This document shows positions 52,638-61,949 of a DNA stretch of 64,000 nt, piece after piece (positions within the stretch are counted from its first letter, which is position 1; every line of letters starts with the position of its first letter). Below the pieces are notes generated by a model that was not told the DNA's origin, did no database searches, and saw nothing but the letters and a program-made list of their open reading frames with translations. A program made the position numbers and the translations under genes. The stretch lies in the NCBI GenBank assembly GCA_964450405.1, contig CAYVCQ010000004.1, forward strand, positions 253,469-317,468, read 5' to 3'. Source of the stretch: WRGT01 sp964450405 (GTDB taxonomy: Bacteria > Spirochaetota > UBA4802 > UBA5550).

Positions 52638-53996
52638 CTAAAATAATATCCCCGCATTAACCGTTACATCATACTTGATTCCTGCAACTCTATACTCGCC
52701 GCTTTTATCACCAAGATATCCGTTCACATTTACACCTGCTGTAAAATCGTTTATATTGGTATAGCTTAAACCTGATGATACAATATAAGACTTCTGCTTA
52801 ATATTTGAAATTCCGTTAAGTGTAAGCGTAATATCGCTTATGATAAATTCCTTAACTGTAATAAACAGTGCCGCATAGTATTTGGAAAAGTAATTTGCTT
52901 CATACAGCCCGTGACCGTATAAATATGTTTTCATATTTCCGCCGATTATAGGTGTTGGTAAAACAGTTCCATTTATTTTAGTTATTGGTTCATCATAGAG
53001 ATATAATCCTTCGTCTTCTACAGGATTCTTCGAATAACCGTCACCATTATAGAATCCTTCTATGCTTATATTTATCCTGTCGGTTTTTTCACCAAAATCG
53101 AAATCTCTTCCAATATTTAAACTCGCTTTGTAGATGTTAGAATCATCCCTCTGAGCTACAAGTCTGTTTACAGGGAATGAGTCTTCTTTTACAACCTTAG
53201 TTGTATTGCTTCCCCGTGAGAAACTTGCCTCACCTTTAATGTCAATCCCAAGGAGCCTGCTTGAAAAATCATATCCATACACCGGATGAAAATTCTTCTT
53301 CCCCCATGCAGATATAGCCATCTCTGTACCCTTTAGCAGAAACTCGAACTTCCCGGAACCTGCAACATCCTCCCCCTTACTTGCCTGATTCATATCGGCA
53401 AATCCGTAGATGTTAATAACTGTGCCAAATGGTATATGCCCCTTGACTCCATAGGTACCTTCGCGGGCCTCCAGCTTATTGAGGAAACTCTTGTTCTCCA
53501 CATTTATCATATCTGTGGGATTCCAGAGATAACACTGTCCCCAGCTGAGCACCTGTTTCCCTGTTCGAAAATATATATAACGATCAAAGTTAAAATCTAC
53601 AAAGATCTCCTTTACATAGAATGTTGTTGGTTTATCTCCTGTTTCGTTTTCATCAACCGATGCATCATGTTTAACTTCGAATGATCCGAAACCCTTAGAA
53701 CCGCCCGGCAGTCGCGCATCGAAGTATAGATCTCCAAGAATATATGGAACAAGTGAATCTTTAGTCATCATGCTGGTATCCGCAGATTTATCAATCTTTG
53801 AATATAATACAGCACTGCTTATTTTACCCGATATAGCGACGCTCCTTTTATCCGTTTCATCTTTAGTTTTACTGTCATCAAACTTATTTTCTACAACAGT
53901 TTCACCGCCGGAAAATAATTCGTCTTCATTGACCGGTGCATCGGCAGCGAAAAGATGTACCGGAATCAGAAATAGCAGAAGTATAAGTTTTTTCAT
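52638..53996 (-). CDS. Outer-membrane beta-barrel protein (DUF1302-like)
   Basis: 452 residues. Signal peptide MKKLILLLFLIPVHLFA and a C-terminal Phe (YDVTVNAGILF) as required for BAM-dependent insertion. The middle shows alternating beta-strand pattern; YFRTGKQVLSWGQCYLWNPT, then DMINVENKSFLNKLEAREG resemble the conserved gate region of DUF1302-type barrels. It is the last gene of the TetR-ABC-LolA-like operon, 9 bases after the LolA-like gene, and would be the outer-membrane end of that system. Signal and Phe are seen; transport role is inferred from neighbours. Confidence 0.82.
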   Translation of the reverse strand: MKKLILLLFLIPVHLFAADAPVNEDELFSGGETVVENKFDDSKTKDETDKRSVAISGKISSAVLYSKIDKSADTSMMTKDSLVPYILGDLYFDARLPGGSKGFGSFEVKHDASVDENETGDKPTTFYVKEIFVDFNFDRYIYFRTGKQVLSWGQCYLWNPTDMINVENKSFLNKLEAREGTYGVKGHIPFGTVINIYGFADMNQASKGEDVAGSGKFEFLLKGTEMAISAWGKKNFHPVYGYDFSSRLLGIDIKGEASFSRGSNTTKVVKEDSFPVNRLVAQRDDSNIYKASLNIGRDFDFGEKTDRINISIEGFYNGDGYSKNPVEDEGLYLYDEPITKINGTVLPTPIIGGNMKTYLYGHGLYEANYFSKYYAALFITVKEFIISDITLTLNGISNIKQKSYIVSSGLSYTNINDFTAGVNVNGYLGDKSGEYRVAGIKYDVTVNAGILF

Positions 53997-54005
53997 ATCG
54001 CTTTC

Positions 54006-54770
54006 CTATTTGCTGAGATTTTCGAGATACGGTTTTGTAAATATAGAGCTTTCAAGTTTCTCTGTGGAAATACCGGAGATCTCCACAAGAGTTTTGTTAC
54101 CTTTTTCAAACTCATCAATAAACATCATCTTAACTGCAACATAACGTCCATCAACTATAGTATAATTCAAGTAGTATGCTGTTTCCATAAGAGTTCCAGA
54201 CATGGAGAATGACTGTTCCTTCAGCGGGAGACTATTATCTTTCCGTACCCAGTAAATCTTTTTAGGATAGTCCACATCGTTTACCTTTGCTTTAACTTCA
54301 AATTTGTAAACCGGTATCTTCCCAAGCACCTCCTCTGAAATCATCTCTTTATTAGAAGCATCAAGTGACGGTGCATAGAGCTCTGTCAGTTTTCTCTTTT
54401 CAAAATCCTCGGCATGTGCGTTAGTGCCGCCGATACTTTCATCTCTGTTTATATGCTGAAATGTCCGGGTATTTCTTCTGTACATCCAGAAGTTGTCACC
54501 AACACGAAGATAACCGTTACCCTTGTCCGATTCGGGAGCCGCCATTACAATAAGAAAAGAATCGTCGGAATCTCTCCTATAATAAATCATCTCTATGTTT
54601 TTAGTTCCCTGCCCGGTTTTCTGCTGAGTCAGATTAACCTTGGCCCTGATATCGGAAGTCATCTCCTGGATCTTTTCAATCTTTGAAAGAAGCGTTCCAA
54701 CTGGAACTTCAGCGAATGCAGAAATTCCCGATAGAATTATTGTAAACGTAATTATAATTTTTTTTAACAT
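54006..54770 (-). CDS. Outer membrane lipoprotein-sorting (LolA-like) protein
   Basis: 254 residues. Signal peptide (KKIIITFTIILSGISAFA) and a LolA-like half-barrel: LLSKIEKIQEMTSDIRAKVN, MIYYRRDSDDSFLIVMAAPE, GNGYLRVGDNFWMYRRNTRT, TELYAPSLDASN and WVRKDNSLPLKEQSFSMSG. Proteins of this type are found beside RND or ABC exporters and outer-membrane partners, and carry hydrophobic cargo through the periplasm. GGAG lies 9 bases before the ATG. Cargo unknown. Confidence 0.88.
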   Translation of the reverse strand: MLKKIIITFTIILSGISAFAEVPVGTLLSKIEKIQEMTSDIRAKVNLTQQKTGQGTKNIEMIYYRRDSDDSFLIVMAAPESDKGNGYLRVGDNFWMYRRNTRTFQHINRDESIGGTNAHAEDFEKRKLTELYAPSLDASNKEMISEEVLGKIPVYKFEVKAKVNDVDYPKKIYWVRKDNSLPLKEQSFSMSGTLMETAYYLNYTIVDGRYVAVKMMFIDEFEKGNKTLVEISGISTEKLESSIFTKPYLENLSK

Positions 54771-54781
54771 TTTAATCTCCT

Positions 54782-54822
54782 ATTCATAATGCTTCTATTC
54801 GTAATGCTTCTATTCATAATGT
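54782..54822. repeat. Tandem repeat of a gene end (15-base unit)
   Basis: ATTCATAATGCTTCT is present nearly three times (second copy with G for A) at the 3' end of the downstream permease gene and in the short leader of the LolA-like gene. In the coding sense each unit reads as the last codons and stop of the permease. Confidence 0.7.
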
Positions 54823-56576
54823 CTTAATGCTTCCGCAGCTGAGAGATTCGAAGCTCTCCTTGCAGGGAAAAATGCTGTGATTATTGTAATAAAAAGTATA
54901 AGTGTAATATTGAATAACACATTACTGAACGCCGGCAGAAAATATAAGTGTTTGTTCACAAGAAGTATACCCATGGGGTTATCTGTTACATTAAATTGCA
55001 GAAAGGTAAGAAGTCCCATGAGAATAAATGCCAGTATGGTCCCTGCAATGGAAGCAAAGAATGATAGTAGAGATGTCTCCATCATAAATATCCCCCATAC
55101 GTCCCTTTTCTGCATCCCCATTGCTCTGATTGTTCCAATCTCCCGTGTTCTCTCTTTAATTGTCATCCGCAGAGTGTTGACAACTCCAATCAGAATTATA
55201 AAGAAAAGTACAAGTACAGCTGTTATAGTAATCATGTTCAGTACAGACTCAAGCTTCAGAACATCGCTTGCACTTTCATACATTGAATTTACATCAATAG
55301 TTGTAGCACGGATTTTTTTCTTCGCATCAGCAGCATATTTTTTCTTCATCTCGTCGGTATTACGGGTTCTTTTTAACAGTTCCCATTCCTTACCAAGCAC
55401 TGACTTAAACGGAGCATTGTCAGCAGGAATAAAAGCTGATGCAGTATCCACTGTCAAGTCCGGAATACGATCATAGAATTTCGGGTAAAATATGGCTTCA
55501 TGCATATATATAGTCTTATCGCCGGTATTTTTGTCCGATATAAACACACCTTTGATCTTCACCTTAAATGAAACATTCGCCTTTTCAAACTTGGTGTTAT
55601 AACTTACAGTAACCTCGCGACCCGCAGTTACTCCAAGAGCAGCAGCAAGTTTTGAACTGATCATAGCACCATCATGGAGAAGCACATTATCCATCTTTCC
55701 GGCTGTAAGTTTAAATGTTGAACCTACAATTTTAAGGGAATCATCATCACCCTTGAATGGAAGTACTGTAACATCCGAGACTCCTGAACCGGATGATACT
55801 TTTCCGGCTATAAATGCCGGTCCCGGAGTCAGTGCCGCGTGAATTGCATCAGCTGTTTTAACCGCATTTTTCTCGGCATCTTTAATTCTTACATGTACAT
55901 TAGCAGTTTCGTAGGGCCGGTAACCCATCATTGCTTTTACATTTTTCAGTTCGCAGAACATTACGCCCTGCATAAACATATTGTCGTTATTTAGTACTCC
56001 TATAACAGTAAGCCTTTCACTCTGGCTCTGGCCGTATACATTGCGAAATCTAATACTAATAACATCATTCTTCTTAACATTCAGTGTATCAGCTTTATCC
56101 TTGGAGAGTATTACTGCATTTGCCACAGGAGCTGTACCAAGTTCAAGAAAACTTCCCCCTATAACATTGAATGATTCTCTTATCTCCTTCCTTCTCTTTT
56201 CTGTAATTTTTACTGTAGTATCAACACCTACAAGTACCATATTATCAGCTTTACCGTTACCGATTGCCCGTGTAAATATCCCCAGACTTTCGGTTATCTC
56301 AGCATCCGGTTCAACATTCTTTTCGATAATACTGAAAAGTCTGGCCCTATCACGGAATACCGGCACCCTCTTGCCGAAACCTTCATTAAGATTTACACTT
56401 ACCTGACCTGCAACGTAAGTAACAATCTTGTTAAACATTATATCCTCAAGACCGCGAGAGAATGAACTGGCCATAATAAGTATGGTAACACCAAGACCAA
56501 TGGCAATTCCCAGCATCAGGTTTCTTCTCTTCTGTCTGAAAAGATTTCTTAAACTTAGATTAAAAAGCAATTTCAT
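54810..56576 (-). CDS. ABC transporter permease, LolC/E-MacB type (large)
   Basis: 588 residues. A transmembrane helix at 20-42 (NLMLGIAIGLGVTILIM), a large extracytoplasmic domain (about 45-440), and three C-terminal helices (about 460-580) with FtsX-type loops (ERTREIGTIRAMGMQKRDVW). It has the MacB/LolCDE exporter topology. It partners the 506-residue permease encoded directly upstream and the ATPase; together they make a heteromeric pump like LolCDE. The C-terminus ends in AAEALRHYE, and the gene's end is tandemly repeated after the stop. Confidence 0.9.
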   Translation of the reverse strand: MKLLFNLSLRNLFRQKRRNLMLGIAIGLGVTILIMASSFSRGLEDIMFNKIVTYVAGQVSVNLNEGFGKRVPVFRDRARLFSIIEKNVEPDAEITESLGIFTRAIGNGKADNMVLVGVDTTVKITEKRRKEIRESFNVIGGSFLELGTAPVANAVILSKDKADTLNVKKNDVISIRFRNVYGQSQSERLTVIGVLNNDNMFMQGVMFCELKNVKAMMGYRPYETANVHVRIKDAEKNAVKTADAIHAALTPGPAFIAGKVSSGSGVSDVTVLPFKGDDDSLKIVGSTFKLTAGKMDNVLLHDGAMISSKLAAALGVTAGREVTVSYNTKFEKANVSFKVKIKGVFISDKNTGDKTIYMHEAIFYPKFYDRIPDLTVDTASAFIPADNAPFKSVLGKEWELLKRTRNTDEMKKKYAADAKKKIRATTIDVNSMYESASDVLKLESVLNMITITAVLVLFFIILIGVVNTLRMTIKERTREIGTIRAMGMQKRDVWGIFMMETSLLSFFASIAGTILAFILMGLLTFLQFNVTDNPMGILLVNKHLYFLPAFSNVLFNITLILFITIITAFFPARRASNLSAAEALRHYE

Positions 56577-56585
56577 ATATTCCCC

Positions 56586-58106
56586 CTAGTCCCTTGATAT
56601 CGCATCTAAGGGCACAATACCCGCAGCTACTTTTGCCGGATATATAACCGTGATTACCGTAACGATCGCAAGCTGAAGTATAACAAGCAGTATATCTGTA
56701 AATGAAAGTACCGGCATGAACTTGTCTCCCCCGTAAAGGAGCTGCACCATATCGTTATCAGAAGTTATATTCAGAATTGGTATAACTTTAACAACTATAA
56801 CCCCTATAACAATTCCTATACCGCCGAAAACTCCGGAAAGCATCGCAGTTTCGCCGACAAACATACTGCTTATAAAACTTTTCCTGGCACCAACCGCGCG
56901 CATCATCCCGATCTCTGTTACTCTTTCCAGAGTCGCCATCGTGAGAGTATTTACTATAATAATTATTGCCACAACAAAGAGCATCATAACAAAGAAGAAG
57001 AGAGCCCCCTTTATTATAGTTGCCATATTTCCAAGCGGACCAGCTCCTTTTTTCCACGTTACAGCTTTAACTCCAAGATTTGTCCCGGCCAGAGCTGTGT
57101 TCAGTTTCTCAACACCGTCATCCAGGGAAACTCCTTTCTTCAGTTTGACAAAAATCAGATTATATGTCCCCGATTCAACATCCACCCCTTCAGTAGTAGA
57201 AAGGTTTTTCTTTGTAAAATCTACATTGATCGCCTTACTTCCGCTATCTGAAACGATGAGACTCTCTGAACCGAACATAGAATCAAGATTTTCAGATTCG
57301 AGAAGTTTTTTCCTGGCAGAGGTTATATTAACCTTTGAATCTGCAGCGGAGAAATAACCAAGCGCTCGACGGTACGATTCGATATCCATAATCGCGAAGT
57401 GTCCCCACATTGTATTAAGCGCCCTGTATCTTATGATCCCTTTAATTGGTACGCGTATATCCGAAGATGAATTGCCCTCTGAAAATCCCATAAACACCGG
57501 ATCTCCCTTTACAACAAGAGACTTCTTATTTTCTTTTGCATCATCAGAAAGAGTTTTTTCTTCGACCTTTCCATCGTGAGGAATAAACCATATGTTCATC
57601 TGATTATAAAGATCATCACGCATTTTTGATGCAAAAAGTATCCCCTGTTCATTATCTCCAAGGAGAGTTCCTTCAATCGGAGTAATAGTATCCTTGAAAA
57701 AATTTCTATATTCTTTAAAATCTACTCCAAGGAGATATGCAAATCCGGGCTCACCCTCCTCCTCGTTTATTACCATGGTACCGTTTTTCCCCACCGGCAG
57801 CTTTCCATCTATATAATCCTGCTTTTCCAGAAGAGGTTTTATATCTTTATAATTTGTAATAGTCTCAACTGATTTACCCATTATTTTAAAGAGTATATTA
57901 TCAGATGTTTCCTTGTTTGAAATTATTACAATATCACCCATAAATCCGTTGACTATGTTTCTCTCCAGACCGCTGTCCATTCCGGATATTACCCCGTTCC
58001 CCACTGTCATGATCAGTGACCCCAGGAAAAGAATCACACCAATTATTATACTCTTTCCTTTATGCCTTAATATATTACGCCAGGCTATTTTTAATATTAG
58101 TTCCAT
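56586..58106 (-). CDS. ABC transporter permease, LolC/E-MacB type (small)
   Basis: 506 residues with the same topology: helix at 17-40 (SIIIGVILFLGSLIMTVGN), extracytoplasmic part to about 360, then three helices (FFFVMMLFVVAIIIIVN, ERVTEIGMMRAVGARKSFIS, ILLVILQLAIVTVITVIYP). The MRAVGARK/MGMQK coupling helix contacts the ATPase. Start behind AGAGGAATAAC; the neighbouring ATPase gene stops 1 base upstream. Two different permeases imply an asymmetric export complex. Confidence 0.9.
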   Translation of the reverse strand: MELILKIAWRNILRHKGKSIIIGVILFLGSLIMTVGNGVISGMDSGLERNIVNGFMGDIVIISNKETSDNILFKIMGKSVETITNYKDIKPLLEKQDYIDGKLPVGKNGTMVINEEEGEPGFAYLLGVDFKEYRNFFKDTITPIEGTLLGDNEQGILFASKMRDDLYNQMNIWFIPHDGKVEEKTLSDDAKENKKSLVVKGDPVFMGFSEGNSSSDIRVPIKGIIRYRALNTMWGHFAIMDIESYRRALGYFSAADSKVNITSARKKLLESENLDSMFGSESLIVSDSGSKAINVDFTKKNLSTTEGVDVESGTYNLIFVKLKKGVSLDDGVEKLNTALAGTNLGVKAVTWKKGAGPLGNMATIIKGALFFFVMMLFVVAIIIIVNTLTMATLERVTEIGMMRAVGARKSFISSMFVGETAMLSGVFGGIGIVIGVIVVKVIPILNITSDNDMVQLLYGGDKFMPVLSFTDILLVILQLAIVTVITVIYPAKVAAGIVPLDAISRD

Positions 58107-58107
58107 G

Positions 58108-58785
58108 TTATTCCTCTAACAAAAGGCCGTCTTTTATTTTAACTACCCTGTTTGCATACTTGAGTACATGCTCATCATGTGTTGAAAATATAAACGTGGT
58201 CTTTTCGATTTTGTTCATCTCTTTCATAAGTTCAAGTATCTGCGCACCGGTCACCGAGTCGAGATTAGCTGTCGGTTCATCGGCAAGTACTATATCGGGA
58301 TTTGTCACAAGAGCCCGGGCGATGGCAACACGCTGTCTCTGACCTCCGGAGAGTTCGGCCGGGCGGTGTTTTATATGCTCTGTAAGTCCAACTTCATCTA
58401 TAAGTTTCTCGGCACGTTTACGCACTTCGGATTTTGTATGCTTTTTCATGAGAAGTAAAGGGAACTCAACGTTTTCCATAACATCAAGTACCGGAATTAA
58501 ATTGAATGTCTGAAAGATAAATCCTATTTTGTGAAGCCTAAGGTCGGTGAGAGCCTTATCATTCAGTGTTGTGATCTCCTCCCCGCCTACTTTGACGCTA
58601 CCCTCTGTGGCAGTATCAATGCATCCTATAACATTTAGCAGTGTTGTTTTACCACTTCCGGAGGGACCGATGATACTCATAAACTCACCCTCGGTTATAG
58701 TAAGGTCCACTCCTCTTACGGCATGAACAATTGTTTCACCGAGCGGATAGTTTTTTTTAAGTCCTTTAATCTCAATTAAATTCAT
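58108..58785 (-). CDS. ABC transporter ATPase, LolD type
   Basis: 225 residues. Walker A GPSGSGKTTLLN, signature LSGGQRQRVAIARAL, Walker B IVLADEPTANLD and the switch His in FIFSTHDEHVL. EIKGLKKNYPLGETIVHAVRGVDL is the standard LolD/MacB start. It powers the two permeases encoded just downstream. AAGGAG before the ATG. Confidence 0.95.
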   Translation of the reverse strand: MNLIEIKGLKKNYPLGETIVHAVRGVDLTITEGEFMSIIGPSGSGKTTLLNVIGCIDTATEGSVKVGGEEITTLNDKALTDLRLHKIGFIFQTFNLIPVLDVMENVEFPLLLMKKHTKSEVRKRAEKLIDEVGLTEHIKHRPAELSGGQRQRVAIARALVTNPDIVLADEPTANLDSVTGAQILELMKEMNKIEKTTFIFSTHDEHVLKYANRVVKIKDGLLLEE

Positions 58786-58799
58786 ATTTACGCTCCTTA

Positions 58800-59507
58800 T
58801 TATTTTACCTGATCAAAATCTGCAGGGGGATTGTTCATTATTGAGAATATCACCCTCTTCGCATTTAAAGATATACCTCCGAGGAAATCAAATTCCGCAA
58901 ATGGCATATCCGAAATTTTACTTTTATCGATTGCACTCATCATCTTAACAAAATCGTGCATCGCTATCATTGCCGTGGAGATCGACCATAAACTTATGGC
59001 TACTTCAAGAGGATCTGTCGATTCCTTGAAAACCCCCATATCGATCCCATCTTTTATTATCCCCATATTCAGATTCCAGATACTTATTATCCGTTCATGA
59101 AGCAGGTTATGCCTTTTATCATGAACATCGGGTCTGAAATTCCCCGGCGTATGAACTTCGTTCAGTAATCTGAAATGTTCAGGATGCTTTTCGTAAAACT
59201 CAAAGTGCGCTGCTCCGATCATTCTAAGTCTTTCAATGGGATCTGTAATTCCACTCTGATATTTAAACATAAGCTCATACATCTCTGTAAGTGCGTTGTA
59301 CATTATAGCTGAAAGAAGTTCCTCTTTGCTTTTAAAATGGAGATAAAGCGTCCCCTTTGCCAGTTCACACTCTCTGGCAATTTCATCCATTGTTGTATTT
59401 GTGAATCCCTTAAAGATAAAGAGCTTTTCCCCCTTTTTCATTATCTCTTCACTCCGGAGTTCTCTTTCTCTCTCTTTTCTCTCTTTAACTCCCAACTTTC
59501 CCCTCAT
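58800..59507 (-). CDS. TetR-family transcriptional regulator
   Basis: 235 residues. The helix-turn-helix region is TTMDEIARECELAKGTLYLH, then FKSKEELLSAI, preceded by a charged N-terminal arm (KLGVKERKERERELRSEEI). The ligand-binding half is unassigned. First gene of an operon with an ABC exporter, LolA-like carrier and barrel protein. Its own promoter is covered by a palindrome, so it most likely represses the operon until it binds the exported compound or a related lipid. Start ATG at 59507. Confidence 0.92.
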   Translation of the reverse strand: MRGKLGVKERKERERELRSEEIMKKGEKLFIFKGFTNTTMDEIARECELAKGTLYLHFKSKEELLSAIMYNALTEMYELMFKYQSGITDPIERLRMIGAAHFEFYEKHPEHFRLLNEVHTPGNFRPDVHDKRHNLLHERIISIWNLNMGIIKDGIDMGVFKESTDPLEVAISLWSISTAMIAMHDFVKMMSAIDKSKISDMPFAEFDFLGGISLNAKRVIFSIMNNPPADFDQVK

Positions 59508-59526
59508 TTATGACTTATAGTTTAAT

Positions 59527-59543
59527 TATGACTATTAGTCATA
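59527..59543. promoter_or_regulatory. Palindromic operator for the TetR-family regulator
   Basis: TATGACTATTAGTCATA is a perfect 17-base palindrome. It overlaps the -10 box of the operon promoter and the transcription start; a third half-site TATGACT lies at 59509-59515, right before the start codon. This is the expected position for autorepression. Confidence 0.8.
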
Positions 59544-59569
59544 TTATTACCCAAAGTTCAAAAAGTCAA
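59541..59569 (-). promoter_or_regulatory. Promoter of the TetR/ABC/LolA-like operon
   Basis: Minus strand: -35 TTGACT (59564-59569), exactly 17 bases, -10 TAATAT (59541-59546), followed directly by the palindromic operator. Confidence 0.8.
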
Positions 59570-59921
59570 ACTGAAATTCAATTTTTCTTCAAAAAAATTC
59601 TGCTACTTCTCAATTACCAGAGGAAAGCATTTTTATTACCGGTTTATGATCAATTTCAAATTTCCCGGTTCACTAAAAATCTATATTTAAAGATTACTCT
59701 TGCGTGATTTATAATTTCTGAATGAAGATATATATAACCGGGGGTGATTAATAGATTATGTCTGAATGTTACAAATTGTAACATTATAAATTTTTTTAAA
59801 GTTTAATTTCGTGGAGTCATTTTTATTATTATAAACAGAATCAGCACTTGAAGATCTAAAATCTATACCTCTATGGCTGTTGAATTGCAGTTTTCAGATT
59901 ATTCAATATAATTTTAAACCA

Positions 59922-59945
59922 GCTTCGACAGGCTCAGCATGACAG
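59922..59945. repeat. Short dispersed repeat, family C, copy 2
   Basis: GCTTCGACAGGCTCAGCATG followed by ACAG is the reverse complement of the unit at 33410-33435. Confidence 0.7.
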
Positions 59946-60012
59946 ATAAGGAATAATTATACTAGACTGGATTTTCGTAATAAACAATGTGAATCTGAAG
60001 CGAATGCTGTTA

Positions 60013-61947
60013 TCAGAAATAGAAATTCACTTTTAAACTTATATCATGCCAGGTGAAATTGTAATCTTTATTATAGGAATAGTCTGCAAGTAATGAAACA
60101 GAATCAGTTATTTTTAATCTCTCTGTGGCTCCTGCGGTAAATCTTGTGTGCTTTTCATTGAATTGTGCGCGATATATTGAAGTGTAGAGATGACTCTTCC
60201 AGGGGCCTAATATTGTATATATACCTGTTTCGCCACCACCAAGTATGTCACTGTAATAATCATATTCAGGTGAAAAATAAGAATTTAATCCGGCAAGAAA
60301 ATATATCTGAACTTTCTTTGCAAGAAGTGTGCTTAATCCCCATGCGCCTTTAATACGAAAAGAAAGAGTTTTATTTTCTTCTTCACGCACATTCTGAGTA
60401 AATCCAAATTTGAAATCATAACAATTATTTGAATAGAATGAATCTGATGGCGCAAGCGATATAACATTAACCATATCAAATTGCTGAAGAACAAATTTTC
60501 TTTCATCATAATAGTATCTGCCTGAAATGTTACCGAAAATAATCTGAGAGTTCATATTAAAACCGTCATCGGGATCCATCATTTCGTGACAGGAAAGCCT
60601 GAATGCCAACTCTGAATATATCCCCTCAAGACTTCGGCCAGTTTCAAATGCTAATCTTCTGGAAAGATGGGTATACTCAGGAGCTATTGGTTCTGGTATA
60701 TCCTTAATTGGATCATATTTCTCAAGAGAATTTCTTTTTATCAGCACTTCCATAAATCTGGTTCTATAATCCGGTTCAGTAATATTATGTTTTGCAGCCA
60801 TAAATCTAAGATAGTTAGATGCTAGTTCACACATTATTATCTTTTTCTCTTCTGTCAGATTTAATGAATCAATATCAAATTTATCGCTATCCCCTAAACA
60901 GTAATCAAGAACCATACCCTGTTCTTCACTGTTTAATTTTGATCTCAGATATTGAATTTTCGAATATATAGATGGCCTGTAAATTCTCTCTTTTATGATA
61001 TTTTTTTCTTTTGCTGCGCGAATAGTATCAATCGGTTCAACTCTGATTCCAAAACCGTCAGTCATTTTTGTTTCAGGTTTTGCCGCTTCAATAAGATAAA
61101 GTAAATTAAAAGAACAATTTTCATCCATAAAAAAATAGTCGGAATATATATCCTCCATTTCAACAATATGCCTGATCATTCTTTCTTTTTCAGCGGGAGT
61201 CATGGGCATTTCATACTCCCACATCTCGCGCATCTCTCCGTCGTTGTACTCGGCAATTTTCTGGTAATATGGAAGGAAGGAATAAAAACCTTTATACATT
61301 CCAAACATCCCTTTATAGGCAAACTTCAATATAAAGTCATCATCAGTAGCTGCCGCATAGTTTACAGCGCGGGCGAGAAGTCTGCTTCCATCTTCAGATT
61401 CAATAAGAAGTAAAGTATGCCCATACATTGAAGCCGGACTGTTCATGTAACCTGCAGGGAAAACAAGTGTTATCTTCGAAGGATTGATCACTTTATAAAA
61501 CTGATTGAACCATATATCTCCGTCATAGGGTATTCTTGTTACATCTATTGCCAATTTTTCCTTCAGCCATGCATATCTGGCTGAAAATTTTGAAGTGGGA
61601 TGCATCTTCCCCTCTACAAAGGGACTGAAGAAACCCCTGATTGTGGCCTCGAGTTCTGCATCAGGATTCTTTTTTCCTTCTTTTGCAAAAAAGAATCTGG
61701 GATCGTCAATAAGGCTGGTATAGCCACCAAGTAAATTTTTTTTATAATGAAGGATTGTATGCCAGTAAAGATCATCGGAAAGTTTAAGCTCTTTTGATTT
61801 GGAAATAAGTTCAGCGATGTATTTTTCATTTTCAGGTGAAGATATAGCTTGATCTTGACCATAAGAAATTTTCTGGATGGCTGCTAATAAAACAAGTACG
61901 GCCAATAGGCCGTACTTTGTTCTTTTTATCAATGCGTTAATTGACAC
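60013..61947 (-). CDS. DUF4105 family protein with C-terminal barrel-like end
   Basis: 644 residues. Signal peptide (YGLLAVLVLLAAIQKISYG). The DUF4105 (Lnb periplasmic) core is at about 135-320: TRIPYDGDIWFNQFYKV, ITLVFPAGYMNSPASMYGHT, LLARAVNYAAATDDD and YKGFYSFLPYYQKIAEY, with the conserved Asn/Ser/His residues near NSPASMYGHT and YFFMDENCSFNLLYL. The C-terminal 200 residues have strand rhythm and end in Phe (SLKVNFYF), consistent with an outer-membrane barrel. The start is GTG at 61947, 2 bases after the DUF3015 stop, so coupled. DUF4105 proteins in related bacteria pair with DUF3015; the biochemical function is not established. Confidence 0.88.
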   Translation of the reverse strand: MSINALIKRTKYGLLAVLVLLAAIQKISYGQDQAISSPENEKYIAELISKSKELKLSDDLYWHTILHYKKNLLGGYTSLIDDPRFFFAKEGKKNPDAELEATIRGFFSPFVEGKMHPTSKFSARYAWLKEKLAIDVTRIPYDGDIWFNQFYKVINPSKITLVFPAGYMNSPASMYGHTLLLIESEDGSRLLARAVNYAAATDDDFILKFAYKGMFGMYKGFYSFLPYYQKIAEYNDGEMREMWEYEMPMTPAEKERMIRHIVEMEDIYSDYFFMDENCSFNLLYLIEAAKPETKMTDGFGIRVEPIDTIRAAKEKNIIKERIYRPSIYSKIQYLRSKLNSEEQGMVLDYCLGDSDKFDIDSLNLTEEKKIIMCELASNYLRFMAAKHNITEPDYRTRFMEVLIKRNSLEKYDPIKDIPEPIAPEYTHLSRRLAFETGRSLEGIYSELAFRLSCHEMMDPDDGFNMNSQIIFGNISGRYYYDERKFVLQQFDMVNVISLAPSDSFYSNNCYDFKFGFTQNVREEENKTLSFRIKGAWGLSTLLAKKVQIYFLAGLNSYFSPEYDYYSDILGGGETGIYTILGPWKSHLYTSIYRAQFNEKHTRFTAGATERLKITDSVSLLADYSYNKDYNFTWHDISLKVNFYF

Positions 61948-61949
61948 TA

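Larger units (their letters stand above)
59508..60012. other. Intergenic region upstream of the TetR operon
   Basis: The right third before the operon is promoter and operator (59527-59569). The middle contains AT-rich sequence without ORFs or RNA genes. A family-C repeat lies at 59922-59945. Nothing marks the end of the DUF4105 gene convincingly. Confidence 0.5.

Noticed and set aside
54877..55476. 199-codon plus-strand ORF opposite the large permease
   Set aside because: Antisense to a clear membrane protein with complete family features; hydrophobic composition is the mirror of the real gene.
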